Shown in pieces: positions 26,895 through 38,778 of a DNA stretch of 64,000 nucleotides. Source of the stretch: Sphingobium sp. KCTC 72723 (GTDB lineage Bacteria; Pseudomonadota; Alphaproteobacteria; Sphingomonadales; Sphingomonadaceae); assembly GCF_014280435.1 (NCBI RefSeq), contig NZ_CP060388.1, positions 1,922,001-1,986,000 on the forward strand, written 5' to 3'. Both the position numbers and the translations under genes were made by a program. The first letter of the stretch is position 1. Every line of letters begins with the position of its first letter. The notes beneath the pieces are model-generated. The model was given only the letters and a program-made list of their open reading frames with translations, made no database searches and was not told the DNA's origin.

Positions 26895-27049
26895 TGATGG
26901 ACCTTTTCTTCTGTCTGGTGCCTATGGCTGGCGTTACCTGCCAAATAGTGCGCCTTGCCCCGTCTGGCAAAGGCGTTCGACCGATTTCACGGAAAAGAGC
27001 GCAGCGCAGCGATTGCGGCGCGGGCCAAGCGGTGCGATAGGCAGCATAT

Positions 27050-29344
27050 ATGCGCCCCTTCGACAGGCTCGATCTTTTGCCCAACCCCCTGTTTCCCCGT
27101 TTCCTTCGTCCCGCGCTGCTGATCGGCTGCGCCCTGCCTTGCCTGGCGATTGCATCGCCGGTCCTGGCACAGCAGCTTAACGAGCCGCAGACGCCGATCA
27201 GCGCGCCCGATGCGCCCATGCCCCAGAGCGCGGACCAGATCGGCTTTTCCGCCGATGCGCTGCAATATGACAGCAACAGCGAAATCGTGACCGCCAGCGG
27301 CGCGGTGCAACTGTTGCGCGACGGCAACCGGCTGCGCGCCGACCGGATCGTGTGGAACCGCACGTCGGGCAAGGTCGAAGCGATCGGCAATGTGTCGGTC
27401 ACCGATCCTGAAGGCAATATCGCCTATGGCGATCGGTTCGACGTGACCGATACGCTGAAGGATGGCGTGGTCGACAACATGCTGCTGGTGCTGCAATCGG
27501 GCGGGCGGCTGGCCGCGAACCAGGGCACGCGCGTCAATGGCGTCTATACGCTCAACCGCGCGGCCTATACTGGCTGCGCGGTCGAGGACAGCGCCGGTTG
27601 CCCCAAAGAACCGACCTGGCAGATCAACGCGGTCAAGGTCGTTTACGATCCGGTGCGCGAACGGGTCAGCTACACCAACGCCAATATCGAACTGTTCGGG
27701 CTGCCGCTCATCCCCCTGCCCGGCCTGTCGCACCCGGTGGGCGAAGGCGGCAGCAGCGGACTGTTGATGCCCAATCTGCGTTATGACCGGACCAACGGGT
27801 TCGAAATTGCAGTCCCCTATTATTTCAAGCTGGCGCCCAATCGGGACGTCACGGTCACCCCGCATGTTTTCACCAACAGCCTGCCGATGCTGGAAGCGAA
27901 TTTCCGCCATCTCTATGATCGCGGCGCGTACCAGATTACGGGCTTTGCCACCTATGGCAGCCGCGTGGCGACCAGCGATGCTGCAACCGGCACCACGCCT
28001 GCCGCTTCGCAAAAGGATCTGCGCGGCTATCTGGACGCCAGCGGCGGATTGCAGCTGACGCCGGAATGGAGCGTCGACGGATCGATTCGCGTGGCCAGCG
28101 ACCGCACCTTCCTGCGCCGGTACGACATCAGCCGCGACGATCGGCTGCGTTCCACATTGGGCGTCCAGCGCATTGGCGAGGACAGCTATTTCTCGCTGCG
28201 CGGCTGGGCCGTGCAGACATTGCGCGCGGGTGATTCGCAGGGGCAGACGCCAATCGCCCTGCCCGTCATCGACTATCGCCTGCGCGTGAAAGACCCCGTG
28301 CTGGGCGGCGTGTTACAGTTGCAGGCCAATACGCTTGCCATCACCCGCACCCATGGGCAGGATACGCAACGCGCCTTTGCCGGTGCCGAATGGAATTTGC
28401 GCACGCTGACCGGCCTGGGCCAGGAAGTGACCTTTACCGGCTATCTGCGTGGCGATGTCTATCATAGCAGCGACAATGCGCAGACATCGACCGTCAGTTA
28501 CAGGGGCCAGCCCGGCTGGCAGGCGCGCGGCATCGCGGCGGCGGCGGTAGACGTGCGCTGGCCGTTCATGGGCGAGGCATTTGGCGGGGTGCAGCGAATC
28601 GCGCCGCGCATCCAGATCGTCGCGTCGCCCAAACTCGCCAACCTGTCATTGCCCAATGAAGATGCGCGTGCGGTCGATATGGAGGACAGCAATCTTTTCG
28701 CGCTCAACCGCTTCGCAGGCTATGATCGGTTCGAGGATTCGACCCGTATCACCTATGGCCTGGAATATAGCCTGGCCCTGCCCGACTTCTCGCTCCAGAG
28801 CATCGTGGGCCAAAGCTATCGCCTCAACAGCCGCACCAGCATATTGCCCGATGGCACCGGCCTGTCGGACCGCACGTCCGACATCGTGGGCCGCACCACC
28901 GTGCGTTACAAGGATTTCGTCAGCCTGACGCATCGGTTCCGGCTGGACAAGGACCATCTGTCGGTCCGCCGGAACGAAATAGACGCGACGATCGGCAGCA
29001 AGGCCACCTATGCGATGGTCGGCTATCTGCGGCTCAACCGCAACGCGCTGACCGCGCTGGAGGATTTGCAGGATCGGGAGGAAGTCCGGCTGGGCGGGCG
29101 CATCCAGTTCGCGCGATTCTGGTCCGTGTTCGGTTCGACTGTGGTCGACCTGACCGATGCCAATGAATCTCCGCTCAGCGTAGCGGACGGTTATGAACCC
29201 GTGCGCCATCGGCTCGGCATCGCCTATGAAGATGACTGCCTGACGTTGGGCATCACATGGCGGCGCGACTATCAGGCCAATGGCGACGCGCGAAAGGGCA
29301 ACGGTTTCCAGCTACGGCTAGCTTTCCGTAATATTGGCATATAA
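27050..29344 (+). CDS. lptD: LPS assembly protein LptD
   Basis: 764 residues. A signal peptide (about 1-41, ends PVLAQ) is followed by an OstA/LptA-like domain (FSADALQYDSNSEIVTASGAVQL, RLRADRIVWNR) and the long LptD barrel domain. Cys pairs are present in TGCAVEDSAGC (which may form part of the disulfide system) and at DDCLTL near the C-terminus. LptD with the lipoprotein LptE moves LPS to the outer leaflet. It is the first gene of a conserved unit with surA, pdxA and rsmA. The ATG at 27050 is in a GC-rich leader without a strong ribosome site. Confidence 0.95.
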   Translation: MRPFDRLDLLPNPLFPRFLRPALLIGCALPCLAIASPVLAQQLNEPQTPISAPDAPMPQSADQIGFSADALQYDSNSEIVTASGAVQLLRDGNRLRADRIVWNRTSGKVEAIGNVSVTDPEGNIAYGDRFDVTDTLKDGVVDNMLLVLQSGGRLAANQGTRVNGVYTLNRAAYTGCAVEDSAGCPKEPTWQINAVKVVYDPVRERVSYTNANIELFGLPLIPLPGLSHPVGEGGSSGLLMPNLRYDRTNGFEIAVPYYFKLAPNRDVTVTPHVFTNSLPMLEANFRHLYDRGAYQITGFATYGSRVATSDAATGTTPAASQKDLRGYLDASGGLQLTPEWSVDGSIRVASDRTFLRRYDISRDDRLRSTLGVQRIGEDSYFSLRGWAVQTLRAGDSQGQTPIALPVIDYRLRVKDPVLGGVLQLQANTLAITRTHGQDTQRAFAGAEWNLRTLTGLGQEVTFTGYLRGDVYHSSDNAQTSTVSYRGQPGWQARGIAAAAVDVRWPFMGEAFGGVQRIAPRIQIVASPKLANLSLPNEDARAVDMEDSNLFALNRFAGYDRFEDSTRITYGLEYSLALPDFSLQSIVGQSYRLNSRTSILPDGTGLSDRTSDIVGRTTVRYKDFVSLTHRFRLDKDHLSVRRNEIDATIGSKATYAMVGYLRLNRNALTALEDLQDREEVRLGGRIQFARFWSVFGSTVVDLTDANESPLSVADGYEPVRHRLGIAYEDDCLTLGITWRRDYQANGDARKGNGFQLRLAFRNIGI

Positions 29345-29429
29345 GGATCAGCCTCCCTTTCCCTCGTCAGGGCTGGTTAAGGCGGGCCGGCGCATCACGC
29401 GCCGACCGTATTGGAGATATTTGCCGACG

Positions 29430-30815
29430 ATGCTGCCTGTCGTTTCCCCGTCCCACCGCATGATCCCGGCCGCCCGTTCGGCGCTGCGCACATTGTTCCT
29501 GTCCTCCGCCCTGATCGGCGTGGGCGTGCAGGGCGTCGCCGCGCAGACGGTCGATGACACTGGCGGCGTATCCAGCCAGCAGCTTAACCTGCCCAAGGAT
29601 GTCACCATTTTTGGCAAGAGCGATCCCAATATTCGCAAGGCGACGGCGATCGTCAATGGCCGGATCATCACCGGCACTGACGTGGACCAGCGTCTGGCGC
29701 TGATCATCACCGCCAATGGCGGCAAGGTGGAAGCGGAGGAAAAGGAACGGCTGCGCGTGCAGGTGCTGCGCAACCTGATCGACGAAACGCTCCAGATTCA
29801 GGAAGCCGCCGCCAACGACATCAAGGTCGATCCGGCCGAAGTGCAGCAAAGCTATGAACGGGTGGCTGCCAATTTCCGCCAGTCGCCGCCCCAGTTCGAG
29901 GCCTATCTGCGCACGCAGGGCAGTTCGTCGGCCAGCATCAAGCGCCAGATCGAGGGCGAATTGGCTTGGAGCCGCCTGCAACGGCGCAACATCCAGCCTT
30001 TCGTCAATGTGTCGGAAGATGAAGTGAAGTCGGTGGTCGATCGACTGAACGCCGCCAAGGGTACAGACGAATATCGGATCGGTGAAATCTACCTTTCTGC
30101 GACACCGGAAAACCGGGCGCAAATCGTCGCCAATGCGCGCAACATCATCGAACAGATTCAAAAGGGCGGCAGCTTTCCGGCCTATGCCCGGCAATTTTCC
30201 GAAGCATCGACGGCAGCGGTCGGCGGCGACCTGGGCTGGGTACGCCCGGCGCAGTTACCGCCGGAACTGGCGCAGGCTGCAACTGATATGCAGGTCGGCC
30301 AAATCGCCGGTCCCATCGAAGTCGCAGGGGGCGTGTCGCTGCTCTACGTCATGGACAAGCGCAAGGTTCTGACTGCCGATCCGCGCGATTCGCTGCTCAG
30401 CCTCAAGCAATTGTCAGTGATATTCCCCAAAGGCACGACCAAGGAGCAGGCCAGCGCCAAAGCCGCGACTTTTGCCGCCGCGATCAAGGAAATCAAGGGT
30501 TGCGGTCAGGCCAATGAGGTCGGCGCGAAGATCGGGGCCGACGTGGTCGACAACGACAATGTGAAGGTGCGCGACCTGCCGCCGCAGTTGCAGGACATCC
30601 TGCTCAATATCCAGGTTGGCCAGACCACACCGCCCTTCGGTTCCATCACCGATGGCGTGCGCGTATTGGTGGTGTGCGGGCGTGACGATCCGACGTCGGC
30701 TAATGCGCCCGATGCCCAGCAGATTCAGGCGCAGCTGGAAGAAGAACGGGTCAACAAGCGCGCGCGCATCTATCTGCGCGACCTTCGGCGTGATGCGGTC
30801 ATCGAATATAACTGA
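29430..30815 (+). CDS. surA: Periplasmic peptidyl-prolyl isomerase SurA
   Basis: 461 residues. After the signal peptide (ends VAAQ) comes the SurA N-domain (IRKATAIVNGRIITGTDVDQRL, RNLIDETLQIQEA), then a parvulin domain of the family type (GGSFPAYARQFSEASTAAVGGDLGWV). A second parvulin-like region follows but is degenerate. SurA chaperones outer-membrane proteins to the Bam complex. The ATG at 29430 is chosen with GGAG 13 bases upstream; ATG at 29460 would still keep most of the signal peptide. It lies 85 bases after lptD and overlaps pdxA. Confidence 0.93.
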   Translation: MLPVVSPSHRMIPAARSALRTLFLSSALIGVGVQGVAAQTVDDTGGVSSQQLNLPKDVTIFGKSDPNIRKATAIVNGRIITGTDVDQRLALIITANGGKVEAEEKERLRVQVLRNLIDETLQIQEAAANDIKVDPAEVQQSYERVAANFRQSPPQFEAYLRTQGSSSASIKRQIEGELAWSRLQRRNIQPFVNVSEDEVKSVVDRLNAAKGTDEYRIGEIYLSATPENRAQIVANARNIIEQIQKGGSFPAYARQFSEASTAAVGGDLGWVRPAQLPPELAQAATDMQVGQIAGPIEVAGGVSLLYVMDKRKVLTADPRDSLLSLKQLSVIFPKGTTKEQASAKAATFAAAIKEIKGCGQANEVGAKIGADVVDNDNVKVRDLPPQLQDILLNIQVGQTTPPFGSITDGVRVLVVCGRDDPTSANAPDAQQIQAQLEEERVNKRARIYLRDLRRDAVIEYN

Positions 30816-31833
30816 GCCTGCGCCTCTCGCGCCCTTTGCGGTGCCGTTGGGCGATCCCGCCGGGATCGGGCCGGAAATCGTCGCCAAGGCGTGGGTGATG
30901 CGCGAGGCGCGCAGCCTGCCGCCCTTTTTCGCGGTTGGTGATATGGCGTCGCTGCGCGCGGTCTGGCTCGGCCCGATCGCGCCGATCCGTTCGCCGGAGG
31001 AAGCGCCTGCCCTGTTTGGCAAGGCGCTGCCGTGCCTGCACATCGGGCAGGCCGGTGACATCGTGCCGGGCAGCCCCAGCATCGACGGCGCGCGGACGGC
31101 GTTCGAGGCGTTGGAAACTGCCGTCGGCCTCACGCGGTCGGGATCGTCGGGTGCTATCGTCACCGCGCCGGTAGGCAAGGAACAGCTTTACGGCGTGGGC
31201 TTCACCCATCCGGGGCAGACCGAATTCATCGCCGAACGATGCGGCGTGGCCCCGCATAATGCCGTGATGATGCTGGCCGGACCGTCATTGAAAGTCGTGC
31301 CGATCACTATTCACATAGCGCTGGCGGACGTCCCCACCGCGCTGACCATCGACTTGATCCGCGCGCGAGCGACCATTACCGCCAAGGGTTTGCAGCGCAA
31401 TTTCGGCATCGCCCGCCCCCGGTTGGCAGTCGCGGGGCTGAACCCCCATGCCGGGGAAAATGGCGCGCTGGGCCGGGAGGAAATCGACGTGATCCGCCCT
31501 GCCATCGCCATATTGCGCGACGAAGGGTTGGACATTGTAGGACCGTTGGCCGCCGACGGCATGTTCCACGCGCGCGCGCGGGAAACCTATGACGCGGCGC
31601 TGTGCATGTATCATGATCAGGCGCTGATCCCGATCAAGACGCTGAATTTCGATGAGGGCGTCAACATCACGCTGGGCCTGCCGATCGTGCGGACGTCCCC
31701 GGACCATGGCACAGCGTTCGGCATCGCCGGAACCGACAGCGCCAATCCGGGCGCGATGATCGCCGCGATCCGCATGGCCGAAGCAGCGGCGCGTGGCCGG
31801 ATGGCTCATGCGCATGGGCCAACGCATGAATAG
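30793..31833 (+). CDS. pdxA: 4-hydroxythreonine-4-phosphate dehydrogenase
   Basis: 346 residues. PdxA oxidises 4-phosphohydroxy-L-threonine in pyridoxal phosphate synthesis. Visible signatures are [17 protein letters not shown] at the start, [10 protein letters not shown], and [17 protein letters not shown] with the metal-binding His. The start is GTG 30790 or ATG 30793, overlapping the surA end by about 23 bases; the longer frame from 30616 is inside surA. The stop overlaps rsmA by 8 bases. The order lptD-surA-pdxA-rsmA is the canonical one. Confidence 0.96.
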   Translation: MRSSNITEPAPLAPFAVPLGDPAGIGPEIVAKAWVMREARSLPPFFAVGDMASLRAVWLGPIAPIRSPEEAPALFGKALPCLHIGQAGDIVPGSPSIDGARTAFEALETAVGLTRSGSSGAIVTAPVGKEQLYGVGFTHPGQTEFIAERCGVAPHNAVMMLAGPSLKVVPITIHIALADVPTALTIDLIRARATITAKGLQRNFGIARPRLAVAGLNPHAGENGALGREEIDVIRPAIAILRDEGLDIVGPLAADGMFHARARETYDAALCMYHDQALIPIKTLNFDEGVNITLGLPIVRTSPDHGTAFGIAGTDSANPGAMIAAIRMAEAAARGRMAHAHGPTHE

Positions 31834-32659
31834 CCGCCCTGCGCTGCCCCCCTTACGCGAAGTGATCGCCACCCACGGGCTGGCGGCAAGCAAAGCGCTG
31901 GGGCAGAATTTCCTGCTGGACGAGCAGTTGCTAGACCGGATCGCCGCCATTCCCGGCCCGTTGCAAGATGCAGCGGCGTTCGAGGTCGGCCCTGGTCCCG
32001 GCGGGCTGACGCGGGCGATTTTGCGCGCAGGGGCGCGGCTGGTCGCGGTGGAGCGGGATCGCCGCTGCCTGCCTGCGCTGGCCGAGCTGGAACTGGCCTT
32101 TCCCGGCCAGTTGCGCACCATTTCGGGCGATGCGATGGCGGTCGATGCGCGCGCCGAAGCAGGCGATGGCGCGCATGTCATTGCCAACCTGCCCTATAAT
32201 GTCGGCACGCCCCTGCTGATTGGCTGGCTGTCGGCCGACTGGTCGCCGCTGCCCTGGTGGTCGAGCCTGACGCTGATGTTCCAGATGGAAGTGGCCGAAC
32301 GCATCGTCGCGCAGGTGGGCAGCAATCATTATGGTCGGCTGGCGATATTGTCCCAATGGCGCAGCGACGCGCGGATCGCGATGAAGGTCCACCGCAGCGC
32401 CTTCACGCCACCGCCCAAGGTCATGTCGGCGGTGGTCCACCTGACGCCCAAGCCCGCGCCCGAAGGCGTGCAGATCAAATATCTAGAGCGGCTGACGGCT
32501 GCTGCGTTCGGGCAGCGCCGCAAGATGCTGCGCCAAAGTCTGAAGGGACTGCCCGGTGCGCTCGACGCGCTGGAGGTCATCGGCATCGACCCGCAAAGGC
32601 GCGCAGAGACGGTCAGCGTCGAGGAATTCGTCGCTGTGGCGCGAGTGCTGGGCAGTTAA
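31826..32659 (+). CDS. rsmA: 16S rRNA dimethyladenosine transferase RsmA (KsgA)
   Basis: 277 residues. Signatures are [16 protein letters not shown] at the N-terminus, the SAM motif [14 protein letters not shown], and the catalytic NLPYN. RsmA dimethylates two adjacent adenines near the 3' end of 16S rRNA. The ATG at 31826 overlaps the pdxA stop; earlier in-frame ATGs exist at 31808 and 31793 but add residues outside the family. It ends the lptD-surA-pdxA-rsmA unit and converges on a small membrane protein gene. Confidence 0.95.
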   Translation: MNSRPALPPLREVIATHGLAASKALGQNFLLDEQLLDRIAAIPGPLQDAAAFEVGPGPGGLTRAILRAGARLVAVERDRRCLPALAELELAFPGQLRTISGDAMAVDARAEAGDGAHVIANLPYNVGTPLLIGWLSADWSPLPWWSSLTLMFQMEVAERIVAQVGSNHYGRLAILSQWRSDARIAMKVHRSAFTPPPKVMSAVVHLTPKPAPEGVQIKYLERLTAAAFGQRRKMLRQSLKGLPGALDALEVIGIDPQRRAETVSVEEFVAVARVLGS

Positions 32660-32672
32660 GACCCGTTCCGGT

Positions 32673-32954
32673 TCAGAAAATGCCGACTGCGCCCTGCGCC
32701 CAGATGATCAGAACGACCGCTGCAATCAGCATGATGACCATGATCCGGCGATCGGGCCTGCCCACGGTGCGAACCGCCCATTCATAAGCGACGCCACCGC
32801 CAGCCAACAGCACCGCCGCAGCGAGAAAATCGCTGCCGGTCCAGGCCACGTCGCGGGTGAACTGCATCGCGATGAGCGGTAGCAGCAGAATCGCGGCGAT
32901 GCCGGACCACAAGGGCCAGGATAGCGGCCTGCGCGTTGATGCCGTCGTCATCAT
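32673..32954 (-). CDS. Small three-helix membrane protein of unknown function
   Basis: 93 residues with three predicted transmembrane helices (about 13-30, 39-58, 71-88). The loop between helices two and three is basic. I do not recognise a named family. It starts 15 bases after the TPR gene on the same strand and the two are probably co-expressed. Confidence 0.6.
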   Translation of the reverse strand: MMTTASTRRPLSWPLWSGIAAILLLPLIAMQFTRDVAWTGSDFLAAAVLLAGGGVAYEWAVRTVGRPDRRIMVIMLIAAVVLIIWAQGAVGIF

Positions 32955-32969
32955 CTATCCTTTTGGCGG

Positions 32970-33488
32970 TCAGGGGGTTTCGGTCGGCTTGGCCTTGGGA
33001 TCTGGAACGGCATCCTTGGTAGTCATAGCGACGACCGGCGGGCCTTTCTGGATCGCGGCGGACAGCTTCCCGACCGGCGCACAATCGGCCTTGCACAGCT
33101 TTTGCGCCTGCACCAGCACCTCTTTGGCCTTCGCGACTGCGCCCTTTTCCACCATTGCTTCACCCTGCCCGGCCAAGGCGGCAACGTCGGTCGGGTCGAG
33201 CAGCAGCGCTTCCTTGTAAAGGCGGATCGCCTTGCCTTGCAGCCCCTGCGCGCGGGCGACTTCAGCGAGATGGACATAGGCAGCGCGATTGCGCGGGTCG
33301 AGCGCAAGCGCGCTTTCCAACGCATCGGTCGCGCCGGTCAGATTGCCAGCCTGCTGCGCGGCTTCGCCCGCCTTTTGCCATTCGACCGATTGCGGGCTGA
33401 TCTGGCTGTCGGGGCGCTGGCTCTGGCCCATGCTCGACACGGTGGTCAGCAGGGCGGCAAGCGCGATCGAGGCGGGGGTAAAACGCAT
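32970..33488 (-). CDS. Exported TPR protein
   Basis: 172 residues. A signal peptide ([23 protein letters not shown]) is followed by about three tetratricopeptide repeats ([45 protein letters not shown], ... [21 protein letters not shown]). The C-terminus has the tail [20 protein letters not shown] domains hold proteins together; the partner is unknown. The ATG at 33488 starts the signal peptide; the longer reading frame into the RsmB-like gene is not used. It lies 89 bases downstream of that gene on the same strand. Confidence 0.78.
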   Translation of the reverse strand: MRFTPASIALAALLTTVSSMGQSQRPDSQISPQSVEWQKAGEAAQQAGNLTGATDALESALALDPRNRAAYVHLAEVARAQGLQGKAIRLYKEALLLDPTDVAALAGQGEAMVEKGAVAKAKEVLVQAQKLCKADCAPVGKLSAAIQKGPPVVAMTTKDAVPDPKAKPTETP

Positions 33489-33577
33489 GATAGTCTCCAG
33501 CCATGTTTCAGGCGATGTTTCAGGCACAGATTTTGGCCAAGTCTCGCGATTTTGCGGGCGCTTGTCCATGGCCTGTT

Positions 33578-34753
33578 TCACGCCCCCCGGCGCAGCCGCG
33601 CGAAGAAGAAGCCATCGGTGCCATCGTGGCCCGGTGTCAGCAAGCGACCGGCGCCATGAACGCGGCCCGGCGTCATCGCGATCGGTTCGGCGGTCCATTC
33701 AGCGTGACGGCGCAGGAAAGCGTCCACCTGGCCCCGCCCCTCCCGATCGGTGAGCGCACAGGTTGCATAGACCAGCGCGCCGCCCGGTGCCAGCAAGGGA
33801 GCCGCGAAATCGAGGATGCGGGCCTGTTCCGCGACCAGCCGGTCGAGCCGCGCGGGCGTCAGCCGCCAGCGTGCTTCGGGGTTTCGCCGCCATGTGCCGG
33901 TGCCGGAGCATGGCGCATCGACCAGCACGACATCGACCTGACCGTTCAGCCTTTCCAGCCCGCGCGCTTCATGGCTCTGGTCCAGCAGCAGCGTTTCGAT
34001 GAAGGTCGCCCCGGCCCGATCGGCGCGCGGGCCAAGGCGGGCGAGACGCGAACGGATGGTATCAGCCGCGAACAGCGTGCCTTTGCCATCCATGGCCGCT
34101 GCCAGCGCCAGCGTCTTGCCACCCGCGCCTGCGCACATATCCACTACGGTCATGCCGGGTCGCGCGGCGCAGGCATGGGCGATCCACTGACTGCCAGCAT
34201 CCTGCACCTCGACCAGACCGTCCTGCCACGCTTCGCTCTGTTCGACCGGGGAGCCTTCGGGCAGGCGCAGCGCGTCGGGCAGGTCGGCAACGGGTTGCGC
34301 GTCGGGGAAATGGGCCGCGACCTGCGCCGGGCTGGCCTTGAGCCGATTGACGCGCAGATCCACTGGTGCGCGGCCCAGCAGCGCCGATTGTTCGACCGGG
34401 GTAGCGAGCAAGGGTTGGAGCCAGCCCGGCACTGTGCCTGCCGCTGCGCCGACTTCGCCCGGCTCGATCGGCAGCGGCGCATGAGTCGATCCGTCGAACA
34501 GGGCGGCCATGTCGGGGCGATCCAACGCCAGCCCGATCATCGCTTCGCGCCCGGTCTGCGGACATTCGCCAGCACGGCGGATGGCGTCATAGACATGATC
34601 ACGCACCGCCCGCCGATCGCGCGAACCGGCATAGCGCCGGTCCTTGAAATAGCGGGCGATCAGCGTGTCGGCAGCCGGGCCGCCATCGCGCGCGGACGCG
34701 ATTATGGCGTCGAGCAGGTCGATCGTGGCCTGGATGCGGGCGGAGGGTGTCAT
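33578..34753 (-). CDS. RsmB/NOP2-family rRNA cytosine methyltransferase
   Basis: 391 residues. It has the NOL1/NOP2/Sun layout: an N-terminal NusB-like helical domain (about 1-120), then the SAM-binding motif [16 protein letters not shown] and the two catalytic cysteines, C282 in DAPCSGTGT and C332 in YATCALT. The C-terminus has a basic FFFARLRR ending. Members make m5C in rRNA; RsmB methylates C967 of 16S rRNA, and this could be RsmB or a related enzyme. It ends near guaB with a short gap (24 bases). Confidence 0.9.
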   Translation of the reverse strand: MTPSARIQATIDLLDAIIASARDGGPAADTLIARYFKDRRYAGSRDRRAVRDHVYDAIRRAGECPQTGREAMIGLALDRPDMAALFDGSTHAPLPIEPGEVGAAAGTVPGWLQPLLATPVEQSALLGRAPVDLRVNRLKASPAQVAAHFPDAQPVADLPDALRLPEGSPVEQSEAWQDGLVEVQDAGSQWIAHACAARPGMTVVDMCAGAGGKTLALAAAMDGKGTLFAADTIRSRLARLGPRADRAGATFIETLLLDQSHEARGLERLNGQVDVVLVDAPCSGTGTWRRNPEARWRLTPARLDRLVAEQARILDFAAPLLAPGGALVYATCALTDREGRGQVDAFLRRHAEWTAEPIAMTPGRVHGAGRLLTPGHDGTDGFFFARLRRGA

Positions 34754-34777
34754 ATCCCCTTCCCGGTCCGGGAAGGA

Positions 34778-36418
<1,641 letters not shown>

Positions 36419-38368
36419 TTATGCGCCAGCAGGTGAGGGATCGCCAAACGGTCCCTTGCGCTTGCGGATGCGCGGGATGGAGGAGCCAGCCGCCGGGATG
36501 ACCGATGGCTTGATAGTGGTGCCATCGTCGCGGGTGATTTCACCCTTTTCCAGCAGCGCCTTGATCTCGTCGCCGCTCAGCGTTTCATATTCCAGCAGCG
36601 CGTTGGCGAGCAGGTGCAGTTGCGCTTCATGCCCCGTCAGCAATTCCTGCGCGCGGGCATAGCCCTGCTCCACCAGCCCACGAATTTCCTTGTCGATCAG
36701 CTTGGCTGTTTCGTCCGACATGTGGACGCGCGCGCTTTGCGAATAGCCAAGGAAGGTTTCGCCCTGCTGTTCTTCATATTGCAATGGACCCAGCTTGTCG
36801 GACATGCCCCACTGAGTGACCATGTCGCGCGCCAGCTTGGTCGCATATTGAATGTCGCCCGAAGCGCCCGACGACACCTTGTCATAACCAAAGATGATTT
36901 CTTCGGCGACACGGCCACCCATGGCGACGGCCATGTTCGCGTGCATCTTGTCGCGGTGATAGCTGTAGCTGTCGCGTTCGGGCAGGCGCATCACCATGCC
37001 CAGCGCACGACCGCGCGGAATGATCGTCGCCTTGTGGATCGGGTCGGACGCCGGTTCATGGACGGCGATGATCGCATGGCCCGCCTCATGATAGGCGGTC
37101 ATCTTCTTTTCGTCGTCGGTCATGACCATGGAACGGCGTTCCGCGCCCATCATCACCTTGTCCTTGGCCGCTTCAAATTCGTCCATGGCAACCAGCCGCT
37201 TGCCGCGACGCGCCGCCATCAGCGCCGCTTCGTTGACGAGGTTGGCGAGGTCCGCGCCGGAGAAGCCCGGCGTGCCGCGCGCAATGGTGCGCGTGTCGAC
37301 ATCGGGTGCCAACGGCACCTTCTTCATATGCACGGCGAGAATCTTTTCGCGGCCTTCGATATCGGGGCGCGGCACCACGACCTGACGGTCGAAACGGCCC
37401 GGCCGCAGCAAAGCGGGGTCCAGCACGTCCGGGCGGTTGGTCGCAGCGACGATGATGATGCCTTCATTCGCCTCAAAGCCGTCCATTTCGACCAGCAGCT
37501 GGTTCAGCGTCTGTTCGCGCTCATCATTGCCATTGCCCAGGCCTGCGCCACGATGGCGACCGACAGCATCAATTTCGTCGATAAAGACGATGCAGGGCGC
37601 GTTCTTCTTTGCCTGTTCGAACATGTCGCGCACGCGGCTGGCGCCGACGCCCACGAACATTTCAACGAAATCGGAACCCGAAATGGTGAAGAACGGCACG
37701 CCTGCTTCGCCCGCAATCGCGCGCGCCAGCAGCGTCTTGCCGGTGCCGGGCGAGCCGACCAGCAAAGCGCCCTTGGGAATCTTGCCGCCCAGTCGCGCAA
37801 ATTTGGTGGGATCCTTCAGAAATTCTACGATTTCTTCCAGTTCCTCACGCGCTTCGTCGATGCCGGCAACGTCCTGAAACGTCACTTTGCCATGTTTTTC
37901 GGTGAGCAGCTTGGCCTTGGACTTGCCAAAGCCCATCGCGCCGCCCGCGCCGCCGCCCTTTTGCATCTGACGCAGCACGAAGAAAGCGATGCCCAGGATC
38001 AGCAGGAAGGGAAGCGACTGGTAGAGCATGATCTGCCAGAAGCTCGGCCCCTCTTCCGCCTGACCCGAATATTTGACGTTATAATCGTCCAGCAGGCCTG
38101 TGAGGCCGGGATCGTTGACCGGGACAGTGCTGAATTTCTGACCGCTCGACAAAGTGCCGCTGATCTTGTCCGGCGCGATGGCGACGTCCTTGACCTGGCC
38201 TTCCTGCACTTTGGACCGAAATTCCGAATAAGCGATCCCGGTGCCAGCGGTCGAGGCCGAACGCCCGTCGAATATCGACACGAACAGCAGCAGGGCGACG
38301 ATCACGCCTGCCCAAATCATGGCACTCTTGATCCAGGGGTTGCCCTGCGGGTCTTTGTCGTCGTTCAT
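36419..38368 (-). CDS. ftsH: ATP-dependent zinc metalloprotease FtsH
   Basis: 649 residues. Two N-terminal membrane helices (about 15-33 and 110-132) bracket a periplasmic segment. The AAA+ domain has Walker A GSPGTGKT (205-212) and DEID (264-267), and the zinc-protease motif is HEAGH (427-431). FtsH degrades membrane and regulatory proteins as a hexamer, often controlled by HflKC or, in alphaproteobacteria, by other partners. The ATG at 38368 has GCGAG upstream; GTG at 38374 is possible. A bidirectional terminator follows. A small membrane protein is encoded just upstream. Confidence 0.97.
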   Translation of the reverse strand: MNDDKDPQGNPWIKSAMIWAGVIVALLLFVSIFDGRSASTAGTGIAYSEFRSKVQEGQVKDVAIAPDKISGTLSSGQKFSTVPVNDPGLTGLLDDYNVKYSGQAEEGPSFWQIMLYQSLPFLLILGIAFFVLRQMQKGGGAGGAMGFGKSKAKLLTEKHGKVTFQDVAGIDEAREELEEIVEFLKDPTKFARLGGKIPKGALLVGSPGTGKTLLARAIAGEAGVPFFTISGSDFVEMFVGVGASRVRDMFEQAKKNAPCIVFIDEIDAVGRHRGAGLGNGNDEREQTLNQLLVEMDGFEANEGIIIVAATNRPDVLDPALLRPGRFDRQVVVPRPDIEGREKILAVHMKKVPLAPDVDTRTIARGTPGFSGADLANLVNEAALMAARRGKRLVAMDEFEAAKDKVMMGAERRSMVMTDDEKKMTAYHEAGHAIIAVHEPASDPIHKATIIPRGRALGMVMRLPERDSYSYHRDKMHANMAVAMGGRVAEEIIFGYDKVSSGASGDIQYATKLARDMVTQWGMSDKLGPLQYEEQQGETFLGYSQSARVHMSDETAKLIDKEIRGLVEQGYARAQELLTGHEAQLHLLANALLEYETLSGDEIKALLEKGEITRDDGTTIKPSVIPAAGSSIPRIRKRKGPFGDPSPAGA

Positions 38369-38455
38369 CGTCACTCGCTTTTCGCCCGCCTAGATAGGGC
38401 TGCCACCAAGATAGGGCGCGCCTGCAAAAGCGCAAGCCAGCCAGTGCGCGGCGTT

Positions 38456-38647
38456 TCAGACGCCCGCTAACAAGGTGGCGGCAACATAGGCCAGCGCCAG
38501 CGCCAGCCCTGCAGACAGGCCACAGAGCAGATAGCCCAGATAAAAGAGCATCGGCGGATGGGGCCGTGCCAATTTGCGGTTACGCTGCGCCGCCGAAAGA
38601 ATGACACTGGCCAGCAAGCCATATGTCAGTGCTGCAAACTCCACCAT
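38456..38647 (-). CDS. Small two-helix membrane protein of unknown function
   Basis: 63 residues. It has two hydrophobic helices (about 3-17 and 33-57) separated by a basic, proline-containing loop (QRNRKLARPHPP). The ATG at 38647 follows AGGTG and is more likely than an upstream TTG. It is located between tilS and ftsH on the same strand, 87 bases before ftsH. I do not recognise a family. Proximity to ftsH makes a role as a membrane partner possible but unproven. Confidence 0.55.
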   Translation of the reverse strand: MVEFAALTYGLLASVILSAAQRNRKLARPHPPMLFYLGYLLCGLSAGLALALAYVAATLLAGV

Positions 38648-38778
38648 CTTCACCTGTCCCCGCAATTGCCAGAAAAGAATTAACCATGATGGCCGTTAAG
38701 AAAAGGTCATTGCAGCGCACAAAATCGACAGGGCGTGAGGCGAACGCGCCGGGCGGTGGAACCTTTCCGTAACGACCG

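Noticed and set aside
36614..38470. Long plus-strand open frame opposite ftsH
   Set aside because: The minus strand carries Walker, AAA and HEAGH motifs; the opposite frame has low-complexity composition and no domain.
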